Source of the DNA: Schistocerca nitens
Taxonomy: Eukaryota; Arthropoda; Insecta; Orthoptera; Acrididae
DNA: 64,000 bases
NCBI RefSeq assembly: GCF_023898315.1
Contig: NC_064614.1
Span: 69,452,501-69,516,500, forward strand
Reading direction: 5' to 3'
Within the stretch, counting starts at the first letter, position 1; every line of letters begins with the position of its first letter. Below are positions 1-11,234 of this stretch, piece by piece. A program made the position numbers and the translations under genes. The notes below the pieces were generated by a model, which was not told where the DNA came from, made no database searches, and was given only the letters and a program-made list of their open reading frames with translations.

Positions 1-1205
1 TTGTGACCGGTGACGAAGTCTCGTAACCGGTTGGCCCTGACTACTATTAGCAAGCAATCTGACTGCATAAAATAAAAATAAAGAATGACAAGGAATTTAC
101 ATTAACACAATTGATTAATTAAGTCCGCTGCAACTATAAAAGCTACGAAACATCAAAGCACAAGTGTAACTCTTCTGTGTGTGGTAGTGTGACTCAACGT
201 ACACGTATCTGGCTCGGTTCTTTCTCAAAACGACAAAATATTTTAAACACCATTTACAATGAACTAATTGAAAAACCTGAAGTACTATAATTGCACATAG
301 AAACCAGAATTACAAGTCTAATAAATGAACACGAGCCAGATGCTTTGTTGACTGTACCTGTGAGCAAGAGGGATTGTCATTAAAGAAAACAGTAATACCT
401 TTTTACCTCATTATATATTGACGAAAATATTCCATTACACCAGCATCATAAATCAAAAGCCCACCTCCTTTCTCAAATACACTCTGACAATTGCAACTTC
501 TTCCATCTATACATTACACCAACCGAACAGTATCTACTCTCTCGCCCAACAGAACAACAACTGCCCTCGACATCCTCTCAACTACCACTACACCAGTGGA
601 GGCGGCGGAATACTAATCTTTGGCGCAATCTCTGGCGCTGTGACACAGTGTAGCCACCTTTCAACGCCAATTTTTTATGTGTTATTGGAGGAAGGATAAA
701 GTAGATTTAACCGTGACAGACGCATTTCCTCTTCTCTACCGCTATCCGCTGTAGCCCTGCAGATTTTGTCAACTATCAGCTGAACCCCCGCTAGAAGAGA
801 ATTAGTACTATGCCAACCACGGTCGTGACAGCAGCTGACAGGTAGGTGAACAACATACCCCATCGCTTGCACGGAAACGGAGAAACCTTCTGTTCAAGTA
901 ATTAATTTGCCTAACCTCTGCAAATTAATTTTCATTAGTATTCACGCTATCTTCTACTGCTGCCAGCAACAGCTACGCATAGACACTGAATCTCTAGTAA
1001 GATTGACAAGTTTTTACTATTTTATATTTTACCATTCTGAAATAATGTGTGATCTTAAATATCGCTAAATTCACTCTAACTTAAAGGTAGTGTTATGGTT
1101 ACTGTTATATTTATAGACCTGAATATGGTTGTCTAGCAGCCGTTACTAGTGATCAACGAATTGCAGATTAACTTATTATTTAACGAAGATAATTAAAAAT
1201 TTAAG
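1..1205. other. unassigned AT-rich DNA, no gene seen
   Basis: I see no coding frame with recognisable protein content, no tRNA-like hairpin and no repeat I can name. The short open frames around 418-872 have no family signature and run on both strands across the same bases, as expected by chance. Confidence 0.5.
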
Positions 1206-1209
1206 CTTC

Positions 1210-1735
1210 GTAATTGATTAGCAAGAAAATTCCCGACGGATCAACCTGTAAAACAGTAACAGCCACCCCGTGCAGCCCAGAGAAAACAGCAGAAGGTGCG
1301 CAGTGGGGAGGGCGGGCGGGCTGTGTGAGCTACTCGTACTTCGTGCACGGACAACTCCGCCGCTCCTGTCCCAGCGGGACCGGCTGGTTAATATCTGCCG
1401 GGAAGGCTAATTTAATTCTCGGCTGCGAGGAAGGCGTCACGCGAACTGGCAGACAGACCGGGCCGTGCGGTGAGGGGGGGGGGGGGGGGGCGTTATTTGT
1501 ATGCTCTCCCGGCTCCCCCGAGAACTTGACGGAGCGGTTCGAACGCCTCGCGCATGTGAGTCTGCTGGGCGCGCACGGCGTCAGTTTAAATCTTCCGCGG
1601 AAGAGCTTGCGACAGCTGTCATTGCAAGGGCGACCAGGCTTCCAGCGTCTTCGAAACTTACTGACAAGGGTCAGTGTTCACAGCGGTTAACGCATTTTCT
1701 TGATAAAACCAGTTAATGATCACGCGTGTGAAAGA
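1210..1735. other. GC-rich, CpG-rich block with a 17-G run
   Basis: This block is much richer in GC and CpG than its flanks and carries an uninterrupted run of G at 1474-1490. Two overlapping frames stay open because GC-rich DNA has few stops; their translations match nothing I know. It could be a CpG-island promoter or a non-coding 5' exon of a host gene outside the window, or the GC-rich end of an old repeat. No TATA box or splice pattern decides between these. Confidence 0.4.
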
Positions 1736-2057
1736 GTAGTCGACCTACAGTGGATATTTCATCTGATGTAATTACATTTCCATGGAGACATACTGAGTCC
1801 CAATTTTTTGCTCGATAAGCACAGAAGCTGAAGGCCGTGACATGCAACAAACTCTCCTGCTTAGTAGGCTGGAACAGCATCTCAGCTTTGTACGTAATGG
1901 GGAGGTCCTACCTGTACCTCAGATAAGGTTGAGACTCAATACGTCTCCAGTAAAAAGTAATTACTTAAGATCGATAAATCACCTACGCCTAGGTACAAGC
2001 AGGATTTCGTCATTATATAACTCAAGATGGGCTCAGGTGTGAATGGTGACGGGGGAC

Positions 2058-2075
2058 GGGGGGGGGGGGGGGGGG
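2058..2075 (+). repeat. poly-G run (18 G)
   Basis: Eighteen consecutive G, preceded by GGGGGAC. Together with the similar run at 1474-1490 it is a candidate G-quadruplex tract, and also a place where assembly length is unreliable. Confidence 0.8.
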
Positions 2076-2196
2076 ATTGGACTGGGGATGTCTGAGCAGT
2101 TGTATTAGCCACGGTGCCAAGGTTGTGTAGCGGATAATACATCTGCCTAATATGCAGGAAATCTTGGTTCCAGTCAAGTCTTGGCATTGGCACATA

Positions 2197-2855
2197 GCAG
2201 GTGATCAAAAAGTCAGTATAAATTTTAAAACTGAATAAATCAAGGAAAATGTAGATAGAGAGGTACAAATTGACACACATGCTTGGAATGACATGGGGTT
2301 TTATTAGAACCGAAAAAAATACAAAAGTTCAAAAAATGTCTGACAGATGGCGCTTCATCTGATCAGAATAGTAATAATTACCATAACAAAAGAAGACAAA
2401 GCAAAGATGATGTTCTTTACAGGAAATGCTCAATATGTCCACCAACATTCCTCAACAATAGCTGTAGTCGAGGAATAATGTTGTGAACAACAGTGTAAAG
2501 CATGTCCGGAGTTATGGTGAGGCATTTGCGTCGGATGTTGTCTTTCAGCATCCCTAGAGACGTCGGTCGATCACGATACACTTGCGACTTCAGGCAACGC
2601 CAAAGCCAATTATCTCACGGACTGAGGTCTGGAGACCTGGCAGGTCAAGCATGACGAAACTGGCGGCTGAGCACACGATCATCACCAAACGACGCGCGTA
2701 GGAGATCTGTCGGACTTTTTGTGAACTTTGTTTTTTTTTTGTTCTAATAAAACCCCATGTGATTTCAAGCATGTGTGACAATTTTTACCTCTCTATCTAC
2801 ATTATTCCGTGGTTTATTAAGTTTTCAAATTTATACCGATTTTTTGATCACCCAG
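2197..2855 (-). mobile_element. Tc1/mariner-type transposon, internally deleted, with long terminal inverted repeats and TA target duplication
   Basis: The two ends are inverted copies of each other for about 115 bp (left GTGATCAAAAAGTCAGTATA, right end reads TATACCGATTTTTTGATCAC), and a TA dinucleotide lies immediately outside each end, as the Tc1/mariner superfamily requires. Read on the minus strand, roughly 2410-2650 keeps the C-terminal part of a DDE transposase: SPDLSP, then a tract ending RDRPTSLGMLKDNIRR, then LLLRNVGGHI. At least two in-frame stops are visible in that tract, so the protein is dead, and the N-terminal DNA-binding part is absent. The element is therefore a non-autonomous deletion derivative of about 660 bp. 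Confidence 0.85.
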
Positions 2856-3254
2856 TATTTTAATTCATTACTTCAACTTCTTACCGAAAATACAGTGAGT
2901 GACTGTTCGTAGCTTGGATTAAAATCATGCATTTTTTAAAGGACAGCAAACGAGAACATACATTCATACACTTATCAGATACTTGTTAAAGTTTTGGCAT
3001 GTGCTGAAGCATAATATGATTAATATTATATTTTGCTGTGTGTCCTATTATATAACTGACAGAAGAAAAACATGCCGCACTACGCAGATGTTTCTCCTGT
3101 GGTCACGGCGAGGAAAGATAATCTGAAGAAGACCCTAAACACAAGGGAAAGGGTTTCCTTTTATTAGTTTGGCACGATAATAATTAAGAGGAACGCTAAA
3201 GTGATGGTATTCCGTACTGGTAAATAATGTGAACTTGTGAAAGAGAGCGTTTAG
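2856..3254. other. unassigned DNA
   Basis: About 400 bp between a DNA transposon and an RTE remnant. I see no coding or repeat signature. Confidence 0.4.
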
Positions 3255-3775
3255 AATTGATTGAGGAAGTTACCTATAAGGAAAGCAGGATCACAAGGGT
3301 TGATAGGAGCCGAAAAGATATTCTAGGCAGAACACAGCAGGCCGAAATGAAATTTAATTTCAATACGAACTTAATCACCAGCAGGAACAACAGTCTCAAA
3401 GTGAGGAAACGGAACATGGAAGTACTTGTTTGCAGTGTGGCCCTGTGCGGGTGTGGACAATAGTAAAAACGATAGGGAAGATGACTAGATGACCTGGGAT
3501 TTGGTGCTACAGAAGTATATAGAAAATCAGCTGGAGAGATACAGTTGGCAATAAAGGGGTACTGAGATGTTGAGAGAAACAGCTTTCTCAAGGCACTTCC
3601 AAACAAAAAGAGACAAATTCGCAGGAGGAAGTTTTATGACACAATAAGAGTATTAGAACAATAGGGCAAAGAGGTACTGAGGGAAGGAATCGTTGCGAAC
3701 GCCCAAGGATGTCTTAGTGGCAACAAGTTGTGAGTGATGTAGGATGTGCTATGAAACACTCCCTATTAAACCCAC
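3255..3775 (+). mobile_element. decayed RTE-clade LINE, C-terminal fragment
   Basis: The translated plus strand keeps the post-RT pattern of the RTE LINEs found elsewhere here: LKVRKRNMEVLVCSVALCG matches the LRKKFLRMYVWSTALYG stretch of the copy at 11.2 kb, and scattered frames downstream match the following RRRD...GHLLRH...GR region. Several frame changes are needed to follow it, so it is an old fossil. It lacks the endonuclease and the catalytic RT part. Confidence 0.6.
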
Positions 3776-4535
3776 CGCTATTGATTAGTCGATTATAACC
3801 TAACTGTTTAAAATAGTTTGTCCGTATGCAAATGATAAAGGCTGATGGGTTAATATTTGAACGGGAGTTGCTTCGTATCAAATCCACAAAGATCATTAGG
3901 AGGTCAGGTAGCAATAATCGGTACATACTTCGTTAATGTTCTATATCTCTTGTCTAAACAGTACGAATGACGCAGTTACTCCCTTCGTCTCACAAAGTGA
4001 TAACGGTTAACACATCACAGGTCTCTTATTAATGTCGCCACGCGCCAATATTCTTGTGAATAATATTGTGAATACACAGTTCAGACTGCAGTCCAAATCG
4101 TGGGAGTCCGGCGCGGTTGTCACAAAATCACAGTGCACAAATGAACACTTAAACACATCAAATAAATCACTCAATTAACGCCATTTACGTATTTGCTGGA
4201 GGTCACGCCCACTGCTTTGGATGACAAACACAGCCGTTAAACAATTGTAAACGCCGTCGGCCGCCCAGCCGAAATCCGCCCTGCTCGCTTAGCAGCCAAC
4301 AACTTACTTGCTCGGAGTCTCAACAGTGACTCCTCTCTGGTGCAGTCGGCGCTCGACTATCGATAGTATCTACTGCGACCTGCGTGAGGCAAAGATATAT
4401 TGTTCTCAATACGCGAGGGTCGGTTGACCCCTTAAGGTTACATATGAAGGAATGAAAAGGGAGGAAGGCGGAAGAGTGAAATATCGTACTGTTGCTAATC
4501 AACTTAAGGATTTAACACTATTGTTACTGCACTCT
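3776..4535. other. unassigned DNA
   Basis: No recognisable gene. A moderately GC-rich patch lies at about 4245-4310. Short open frames here carry no family signature. Confidence 0.4.
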
Positions 4536-5290
4536 TCTGTAGTGGTCAATCCAAGGATTGGTTTGCAAAAGCTACAATGGCAGCTTGTCTCCATTCTGTG
4601 CGTCTTTCAGCTTTTCTCTTCATTTATTTATAGGTGTTACATCCCACTTCTTTCACGATTTGATTCATGTACCTCAGTCGTGGTCTTCCTCTTGGTCTTT
4701 TTCCCTCGACATATCCCTCTATGATTGTGTTCTGGAGTCCTTTATGTCTTAATAGATGGCCTGTATATTGCACTCTTCTTTTAACAATGAAACTCAAGAA
4801 GCTTCTCTTCTCACCTGCTCTTTCCAGAACTACTTCGTTTGTGACCTTGTCGATACATTTTATTTTGAGTATGCGTCTATAGCCCGACATTTCAAAAGAA
4901 TTTACCTTCTGGTCTTCCTCTGTCCCGAGAGTCCACGTTTCACACCCATAGCATGCCACACTCCACACATACGATTTCAAAAATCTTTTCCTGATTTCAA
5001 GGCTGATGCTCTTAGATGTTAATATGTTTTTCTTCTTGTTAAAAGCAGCCTTTGCTTGAGCTATTCAACTTCTCATTTCTGCCTTGCTCCTTCCATCCCT
5101 GGTAATATTACTCCCCAGATAAGTAAATTTATCAACTTGTTCAAGCAGTTCATTGCCTACATGAACTTGGACTTTCACTTGATCTTCTTTGTCGCATGCC
5201 ACTACTTTTGTTTTTGCTTTATTAATTCTCATATTATATTCTTCACCCATAACTTTATCCATCCTATTCAGTAGGACTACAAGATCTTCT

Positions 5291-5787
5291 TCACTTTAAG
5301 CCAGCTATATCATCGGCATATCTTATCATATCTATTCGTTGGCCATGAATTACTACACCTTTCTGTCGATTTTCCCTTACTTTTTTCAGTGCCTCTTCAA
5401 TGTATACGTTAAAGATAACAGGGGATAGTGCGCAATCTTGTCGGACACCTTTTCGTATCTGCACCTCTTCTTGTTTTGTCCGTCCACGGATAACTGCTGT
5501 CTCGTTTTTGTACAGGTTCCATATCATTTTTCTATCTTTATGGTCTATTTCTACTTTTTTGAGTACCTCAAACATCTTATCCCATTTAACATTATCAAAG
5601 GCTTTCTCTACATCTACGAAAGCCATGCATGTTTTCAGGTTCTTATCTAGTCGTTTCTCTATTATTAGTTTTAGAGCAAATATTGCTTCTCTGGTTCCTC
5701 TATCTTTCCGGAATCCAAACTGCTCTTCGGAGAGTGTAGCATCGACTTTTTGTTCTATGCGTTTTAGGATAATTGAGGTTAATATTC
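5291..5787 (-). pseudogene. reverse transcriptase core of the RTE LINE
   Basis: This is the longest continuous piece of the element's protein, from EQKVDATLSEEQFGFRKDRG through YADD. The frame is open from the SINE insertion point leftward to about 5291, where it shifts. The YADD aspartates are retained, so the catalytic site itself is not what was lost. The first in-frame ATG, at 5626, is internal to the RT fold and is not a real start. Confidence 0.75.
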
Positions 5788-5993
5788 AAATGGTTCAAAT
5801 GGCTCTGAGCACTATGGGACTTAACATCTATGGTCATCAGTCCCCTAGAACTTAGAACTACTTAAACCTAACTAACCTAAGGACATCACACAACACCCAG
5901 TCATCACGAGGCAGAGAAAATCCCTGACCACGCCGGGAATCGAACCCGGGCGCGGGAAGTAAGAACGCTACCGCACGACCACGAGCTGCAGAC
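5788..5993 (-). mobile_element. tRNA-derived SINE, second head type
   Basis: Body words (CTCTGAGCACTATGGGA, CCTAACTAACCTAAGGAC) are those of the abundant SINE, but the tRNA-like 5' head on the minus strand is different: it carries the B-box-like GGGTTCGATTCCCGGC and the core GACTGGGTGTTG. A perfect 13-bp target duplication, GAGGTTAATATTC, lies at 5775-5787 and 5994-6006. It inserted into the RTE LINE, so it is younger than that copy. Confidence 0.9.
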
Positions 5994-6040
5994 GAGGTTA
6001 ATATTCTGCCACAGAATAGTAAAGGGTTGAAAATTAGGAA

Positions 6041-6437
6041 ATTTTATTAAAACTGATTCACCTAACTACAAGCGACGTCTGGTTACGCCAGAGGCAGCGA
6101 CAGAAGCAGGAAAGAAGCGGTATGTCTCAAGTGGGCAAGGGTTCAGCACTTTAGAACACCACACCGAGAACGAGGAAGAGCTCAGCATAAAATCGTACAA
6201 GATAGAAAATCAACGGAAACGTGACACGCATATTCTTTACTCGTAAGAGATGGCGAAAGAAACTCTACCTACTTCATAAGAACCGTGCGCGTCTCGCGCT
6301 CATGCCGTTTATTGCTCGTCTTCTAGCTTTTGTGGTTCTGTCGCCTCGTTTTTTTCTTTAATTCGATTTACTGGCATCACTATATTGCTGATTTGCTTGC
6401 TCATGAGTGGCAGGAACAGAGCTTATCGATAAGAGCA
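6041..6437. other. unassigned DNA
   Basis: No gene or repeat recognised between the RTE remnant and the LTR-like stretch. Confidence 0.4.
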
Positions 6438-7930
6438 CTGTCGTACCATCTCTGGAGCGACCGCTAGTATTTCCGGGTCTTCGTTTGTCTGGAGCTGAGT
6501 CGGCACGGAGCGCCCGTGAGGCACAGACAGCCAGGACTTGCCGACCGCTGGCCACACACATGAATTGTCCGACGGAAGGAGATAGGAGCGGGAACGGCAG
6601 TCGATTGGTCGTTCGGTTGGTCATCTCATTGGGGGACGTGTATTTGGTCTTTTGACCGTTTCTGGACCTCATCAGTTGGTCATCTTGCCGGTCGGTTCCT
6701 TCCTCGTGCGCTGGCCGGAGTGGCCGAGCGGTTCTAGGTTCTACAGTCCCGAACCGCGCGACCGCTACGGTCGAAGGTTCGAATCCTGCCTCGGGCATGG
6801 ATGTGTGTGATGTCATTAGGTTAGTTAGGTATAAGTAGTTCTAACTTCTAGCGGACTGATGACCTCAGAAGTTAAGTCCCATAGTGCTCAGAGCCATTTG
6901 AATCCTTCCTCGTGCAGAGATGTCGTCGCCAATGGGCAAGAGTAACCTTTGCATGGGTGGGTCCGAGCCAGTGTGCCCGAGGTCGATGTGTCTCCGAGTT
7001 TCGAACGTCGAGGGAGTCGGCTTGTAGCTGCAGTGAGCTCCGGACAGCCAACACTCGCCCCACCGTTGCCGTCACTCATAACTTGATTGGGGACGACCTT
7101 GGTTGGTCTTTCGGTCGGTCGTGTTATCGGACGACGTGTATTGATCCGCCCACCGCTTATGGAAAATCTCTGTTTGTGTGACTTGTCATTTCCCCTTGTT
7201 GTTTCACGGTGATTGGTTTTAAGATTGTCGGAGTTCTTGGTGGAAGTGTTTACGTGGAATTGTGTGTAGCTTCTGTGATTTCCACTGAGCAGATGAATGC
7301 TGTCTGCGCACTGAAGTAGCGAGTCGGTCGGTTGCGACAGGGCAGCGTGGAAGGGAATTGATTAGGTTGTTGGTTGGTTCTTTAGCCGTTCCTAGGTCGT
7401 GCTGCCACCCGATTATTTAGTGTTACGCTTGCCAGCCTGCCTCACCTAAACTGTTGTTAGAGTTTCCTCCCCATGCCGACTCTTGGAACACTTTTGAGCA
7501 CCACTGTTCTGTTGTTTGTGATTTTCTTTTTTTCTGTGCCAGGCCTTCGGCCGTGTATTAATATTGCCTCTTCTATGTTTAGTATATTGCCTTCAGGCCA
7601 ACTTCATAACAACTTTAAGAATAGGCCTTCAGCCGTGTTTCATTTAAAATTCTTGTTGCTCTTCATTTAGGCTTCAGAAGCGTTTGTTTCCGAATCTGTG
7701 GCTTTAGTATGTAAGTCTGTGAGTTATTTCGGCCTTTAGCCGAGAAGATATTGTAATTTTACTTAAGGAAGGCCTTCAGCCGTTACTGTCAATCCTGGTG
7801 TTTCAAAAGCAATCATTTAAACTTATTCTGGAGAAGTTACTTGGGCCCTCAGTCCTTAATTGATCTTTGTTGTTTCAAGGAGAAACCTGAGCATTGGTTT
7901 GAGAAATAAAGTTGTTTGTGTTCCTGTATA
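6438..7930 (+). mobile_element. possible old LTR of an LTR retrotransposon (fossil), holding a SINE
   Basis: The stretch starts TGTCGTACC, runs through GC-rich then T-rich DNA, has an AATAAA signal near 7905 and reaches a CA near 7930, an arrangement resembling U3-R-U5 of a long LTR. A phrase like GGCCTTCAGCCGT recurs five or six times between 7541 and 7850. No protein-coding part of such an element is present and I could not find a convincing target duplication, so the call is tentative. Without the SINE it would be about 1.3 kb. Confidence 0.35.
6710..6902 (+). mobile_element. tRNA-derived SINE, main type
   Basis: Head GGCCGGAGTGGCCGAGCGG and B box GGTTCGAATCC sit at the left, so it reads on the plus strand. 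The head ends in a body with GGACTGATGACC and CCCATAGTGCTCAGAGCC. The 13-bp duplication TCCTTCCTCGTGC at 6697-6709 and 6903-6915 is perfect. The head resembles a class II (Leu/Ser-type) tRNA. Confidence 0.93.
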
Positions 7931-8229
7931 ACTAACAGTAATTTATCTTGGCCCCTTTCCACAAGCTGATCCGCTCTGTCCTGCGAAAACAGGTTGCAAA
8001 CCAGTTCAGAGAACTTATACAACAGTTAAGACCCTATTAAGCGGATATAGAAGAATATGGGTGATACGTATCGTCATTACGAACCGAGCACAGACTCACG
8101 TTAACACCCTTTAAATACTCGAACTCTCCAGCTCTTAAGGTGTTGATCAGAGGGATTGATGGGGTTCATAATAATAGCACTCGATTACGATAATGTAGCG
8201 ACTCCATAACTTGGATACTCCAGAACAGT

Positions 8230-8398
8230 CTACTAACCAGAGATTCGAGCGCGCACGGAGGCTTTCCGGCAGTGGTTCTTCCCGCGAACCATACGCGACT
8301 GGAACAGGAAAGGGAGGTAATGACAGTGGCACGTAAAGTGGCCTCCGCCACACACCGTTGGGTGGCTTGCAGAGTATAAATGTAGATGTAGATGTAGA
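8230..8398 (+). mobile_element. CR1/Jockey-like LINE, 3'-terminal fragment
   Basis: This is only the last part of a LINE: the C-terminal codons (a tract reading FRQ/FSR...YATGTG in drifting frames), CGCCACACACCGTTGGGTGG, and the hexamer tail ATGTAGATGTAGATGTAGA. The same end occurs at 20.17, 34.14 and 63.5 kb. It is severely 5'-truncated, as is usual for LINE insertions. Confidence 0.8.
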
Positions 8399-9090
8399 AC
8401 CAGCCGAAGATGTACCTGAGCGACGGTCTTCACGTGATGAACTTCATACTGGTCGCCGCCCGCCATTGCTGACGGAGAAGATGACTGTCTTCCGACAACA
8501 TCACATGGCGGACTCCTGACAGCACCGAACTTCAGCGCGGAAACGGGCAGGAGGGCCTCGTGGGGTCCACGTTTAACGCCTCTGGGTGCTGAAACCGACC
8601 TAACCGGCAGGAAGGAAATCTATCGACCACTCGACTTCCGAACACATCACATCGCGAATGGGTCATGAAGGGTCAACACGGGGTCAATACGGGGTGGGAT
8701 CGAACACGTTCCAGCAGCTAGTACGAAGCCATTCGTGCTGGACCATACACTCGCAGGCAGCACGCCGTGGATCGAGGTCTCTTACTCTTCGGCTGGGCGT
8801 GCAGACGAGTAGCTGTCTCGGCAGCCGTCAGCGGGAATCCAACGTACAGACGAATGAGGCATTGGCTACAAGGGCAGAGTAGAAGAAGACGATTCTAAAC
8901 ATGGTTAATAAATAATACGACTTTGACAATGCTTTACTAGCGTCAGAGATGCTTCACAGGTACGTAACTGCTATCGTGACTTCATGCAGAGGATTCTCCT
9001 CTTCCACCTTCTGTTCCATATCATAAGTAGAACTTTCCTGTGAATATCATGAAGTAAGGACAGAACGTTGTGTGTCCTCTTCTCAAAATA
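8399..9090. other. unassigned, partly GC-rich DNA
   Basis: The part from about 8400 to 8880 is GC-rich, includes a short doubled phrase (GGGTCAACACGGGGTCAATACGGGG split over 8668-8695) and is followed by AATAAATAATACG near 8908. I cannot name it. It could be another LTR-like end or host DNA. Confidence 0.4.
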
Positions 9091-9659
9091 CGAGGACTGT
9101 CCAGAAATTAAGTTCCGATTGATCGCGAAATGGAAACCACAGTGAAAATCAGAAATGTTTTATTTGTAACACTTAGCTACATCTTCCAGCTACTTCTGTA
9201 CGTAGTCGCCGTTCTGACTTAGACATTTGTCGTAGCGTTCTACCAAATTACCAATACCATCATCATAGCAGACAGCCGCCAGTGCTTTCCGCCAATTCTC
9301 TACGCTGGCCTACAGCTCGTTGTCTATGCCAGAACGTTGTCTTCATAGCCAGCGGTTCATGTGAGCAGAGATGAAACTCAGAGGGAGACAATTACGGGTT
9401 GTATTGTGGGTAATCAAACATTTCCTATTGAAACGATGCAGGAACATCTTCATTGCCCCTGCGGAATGCGGCAGAGAATTGTCTTGAAGAAGAAACCTCA
9501 CGACAGCTATGTAATGTTGGCTGCATAGCTTCAGGCGAAGTTTCTCACCAGGCCTTCATACTTGGCGGGAGACATTATCTTCTAGACATCTTTACACGCT
9601 CACTGTGGGGTCGTTTCCATTTCCCGACCGATCGGAACTTACTTTCTGGACACCCTTCG
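9091..9659 (-). mobile_element. mariner-type transposon, deletion derivative
   Basis: The ends are inverted repeats of about 45 bp (left ...GTCCAGAAATTAAGTTCCGAT, right end ATCGGAACTTACTTTCTGGAC) with TA directly outside both. Minus-strand reading near the left end gives the mariner C-terminus YDKCLSQNGDYV. The DDE catalytic core is mostly gone. A second copy of the same family sits at 44217-44878. Confidence 0.85.
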
Positions 9660-10119
9660 TACCTCTTTATAATGACCAAACGGGCGAAATTCTACATTGG
9701 ATTTTAGAAATTAATAGTTTTATACTCAAAAGTGATTGGGGCGCCCTCTAAAAGAGCTACAGCAAATTTAGAGATTAGTTCTGGTTTCCTCTGTGTTACA
9801 GAGCGACATGGAATTGTGGTTACTGTACTAGACACAAGTTCTGGTCGTATGCGGCAAACCACATTGGCTTACCTTTGTTTCCCCAAATTCTCTGTCCCTC
9901 AAGTTCGCAGGTATTTGCAAAAAATCATAATTGAGGTTGACCAAGAGCTGCCATGAAATAAATCTTTAACTATCGTTATAATTCGTCTGATGATCTGCAA
10001 GTATAATAAAATAAATCAAAGCAGCCTGTTTGGGAAATTTAGTGATATGAGGACAAATAAAGTAAATAACGTTCTACTGATAAACAGGGCTGAATTCTGT
10101 TCCGCAGCGTTGTTACTCC
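9660..10119. other. unassigned DNA
   Basis: No gene or named repeat. AT content rises toward 10020. Confidence 0.4.
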
Positions 10120-10399
10120 AGGCGTGGTGATTGTGGGAAGCATCGGATAAGAATTCTGGACACGGCTGGTAGTGATACAGAGAACTCTCAGGCAATATTA
10201 TCACGGTGCCATTCTTCAACAGGAAAACGCTCGTCCACGCATGGGTCTTGTCTCTATGAACTGTCTGCGTTGAGTCACTCCCATGGCCAGAATGATCCTC
10301 AGGTATGTCTCCGACAGAACAGGCGTGGCAACTCTATCACAATGCCAGTATCCGAGACATCAAGGACCAGATAAAGCCCACAGGAGAAGGTACAATGGC
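10120..10399 (+). pseudogene. Tc1-like transposase fragment
   Basis: In drifting plus-strand frames I read GAILQQENARPRMGLVSMNCL, then PMARMILR, VSDRTGVA, YPRHQGPD. This is the order of the Tc1 C-terminal catalytic region (FQQDNARPH..., WPARSPDLSPIEH..., NASIRDIKDQI). The catalytic aspartate in the QDN motif is replaced by Glu (QEN) and there are frame breaks. Both element ends are missing. Confidence 0.65.
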
Positions 10400-11234
10400 T
10401 TCTGCATCTACAAGACTACTCTGCATTTCACCCTTAAGTGCCTCACAGGGGATACATCGAACCACTTTCACTCTGTTCTTCTACCGGTCCACTCTCGAAC
10501 AACACGTGGCAAGAACGAATGCTTAAACGTTTCCGTGTGAGCAACGATATGTTTTATTACATTCCTCATTTCCTATGTAGGTGCGTGACAACAAACTATT
10601 TTCGTATTAGGAGGAGAATGTTGGAGATTTAAATTTCGTTAAAAGATCTCGCTGCAACCGAAAACTCCTTTGCTTTAATGATTGCCCTCATATCTATGAC
10701 CCTGTCTCCAATTGCGCGAGAATAACGAGCTGTTCCTGTTTGAACTTTTTCAATGTCTTCCGTCAGTCTCATCTGCTAACGATCCTATATTGCACAGCAG
10801 TATTTAGCGTAGGATGGGCAAGGGTAATATAACCAGCCTCCTTAGTGTAATTGTTGCATCTAAGTGTTCGGCCAATAAAGCGCAACTCTGGTTCGCCTTC
10901 TCAGCAAAAGTATCTATGGGATTGTTCCAACTTGATTTGTTTGTAATTGTTACTCAAACGTATTTAGCTTAAGTGACAGCCTTTCGATTTTTGTGATTTA
11001 TAGTGCAATACAAATTTAAAGGATTCCTTTTAGTCCTCATGCGGATGCTCTCAGACTTTTCATTATTTATGGTCAACAGCCATTTTAGCGCCATACAGAT
11101 GTCTCGATCATCTTGCAAATTGGTTTTGAATATCTTATGACTTCATTAGACGGTAAATGACAACACCGTCCGTAAACAATCTAGGATGGCTGCTCGGATT
11201 TCTCCAAAATCACTTATATATATGTAAGAAACAG

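Larger units (their letters stand above)
4536..6040 (-). mobile_element. RTE-clade LINE, 5'-truncated, split by a SINE
   Basis: On the minus strand the reverse transcriptase can be read in order: EEQFGFRKDRGTREAIFAL, AFVDVEKAFDNVKWDKMF, GVRQDCALSPVIFNVYIEEA, the catalytic YADD box in MIRYADDIAGL, the thumb region FTYLGSNITRDGRSKAEM, then SYVWSVACYGCETWTL and the tail motif GHLLRHKG...GRPRLRYM. It belongs to the RTE group by its gene order but is a different subfamily from the copies at 11, 26 and 40 kb. There is a frameshift just after YADD (about 5285-5300) and at least one more break near 5065. The endonuclease is missing, so this is a dead, 5'-truncated copy. Confidence 0.85.

Noticed and set aside
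418-872. Overlapping open frames of 60-90 codons on both strands
   Set aside because: No motif, and both strands are open over the same bases, as expected by chance.
1214-1716. Frame of 158 codons in the GC-rich block as a possible host gene
   Set aside because: A second plus frame is equally open, the codons include the poly-G run, and there is no recognisable domain. Openness follows from base composition.
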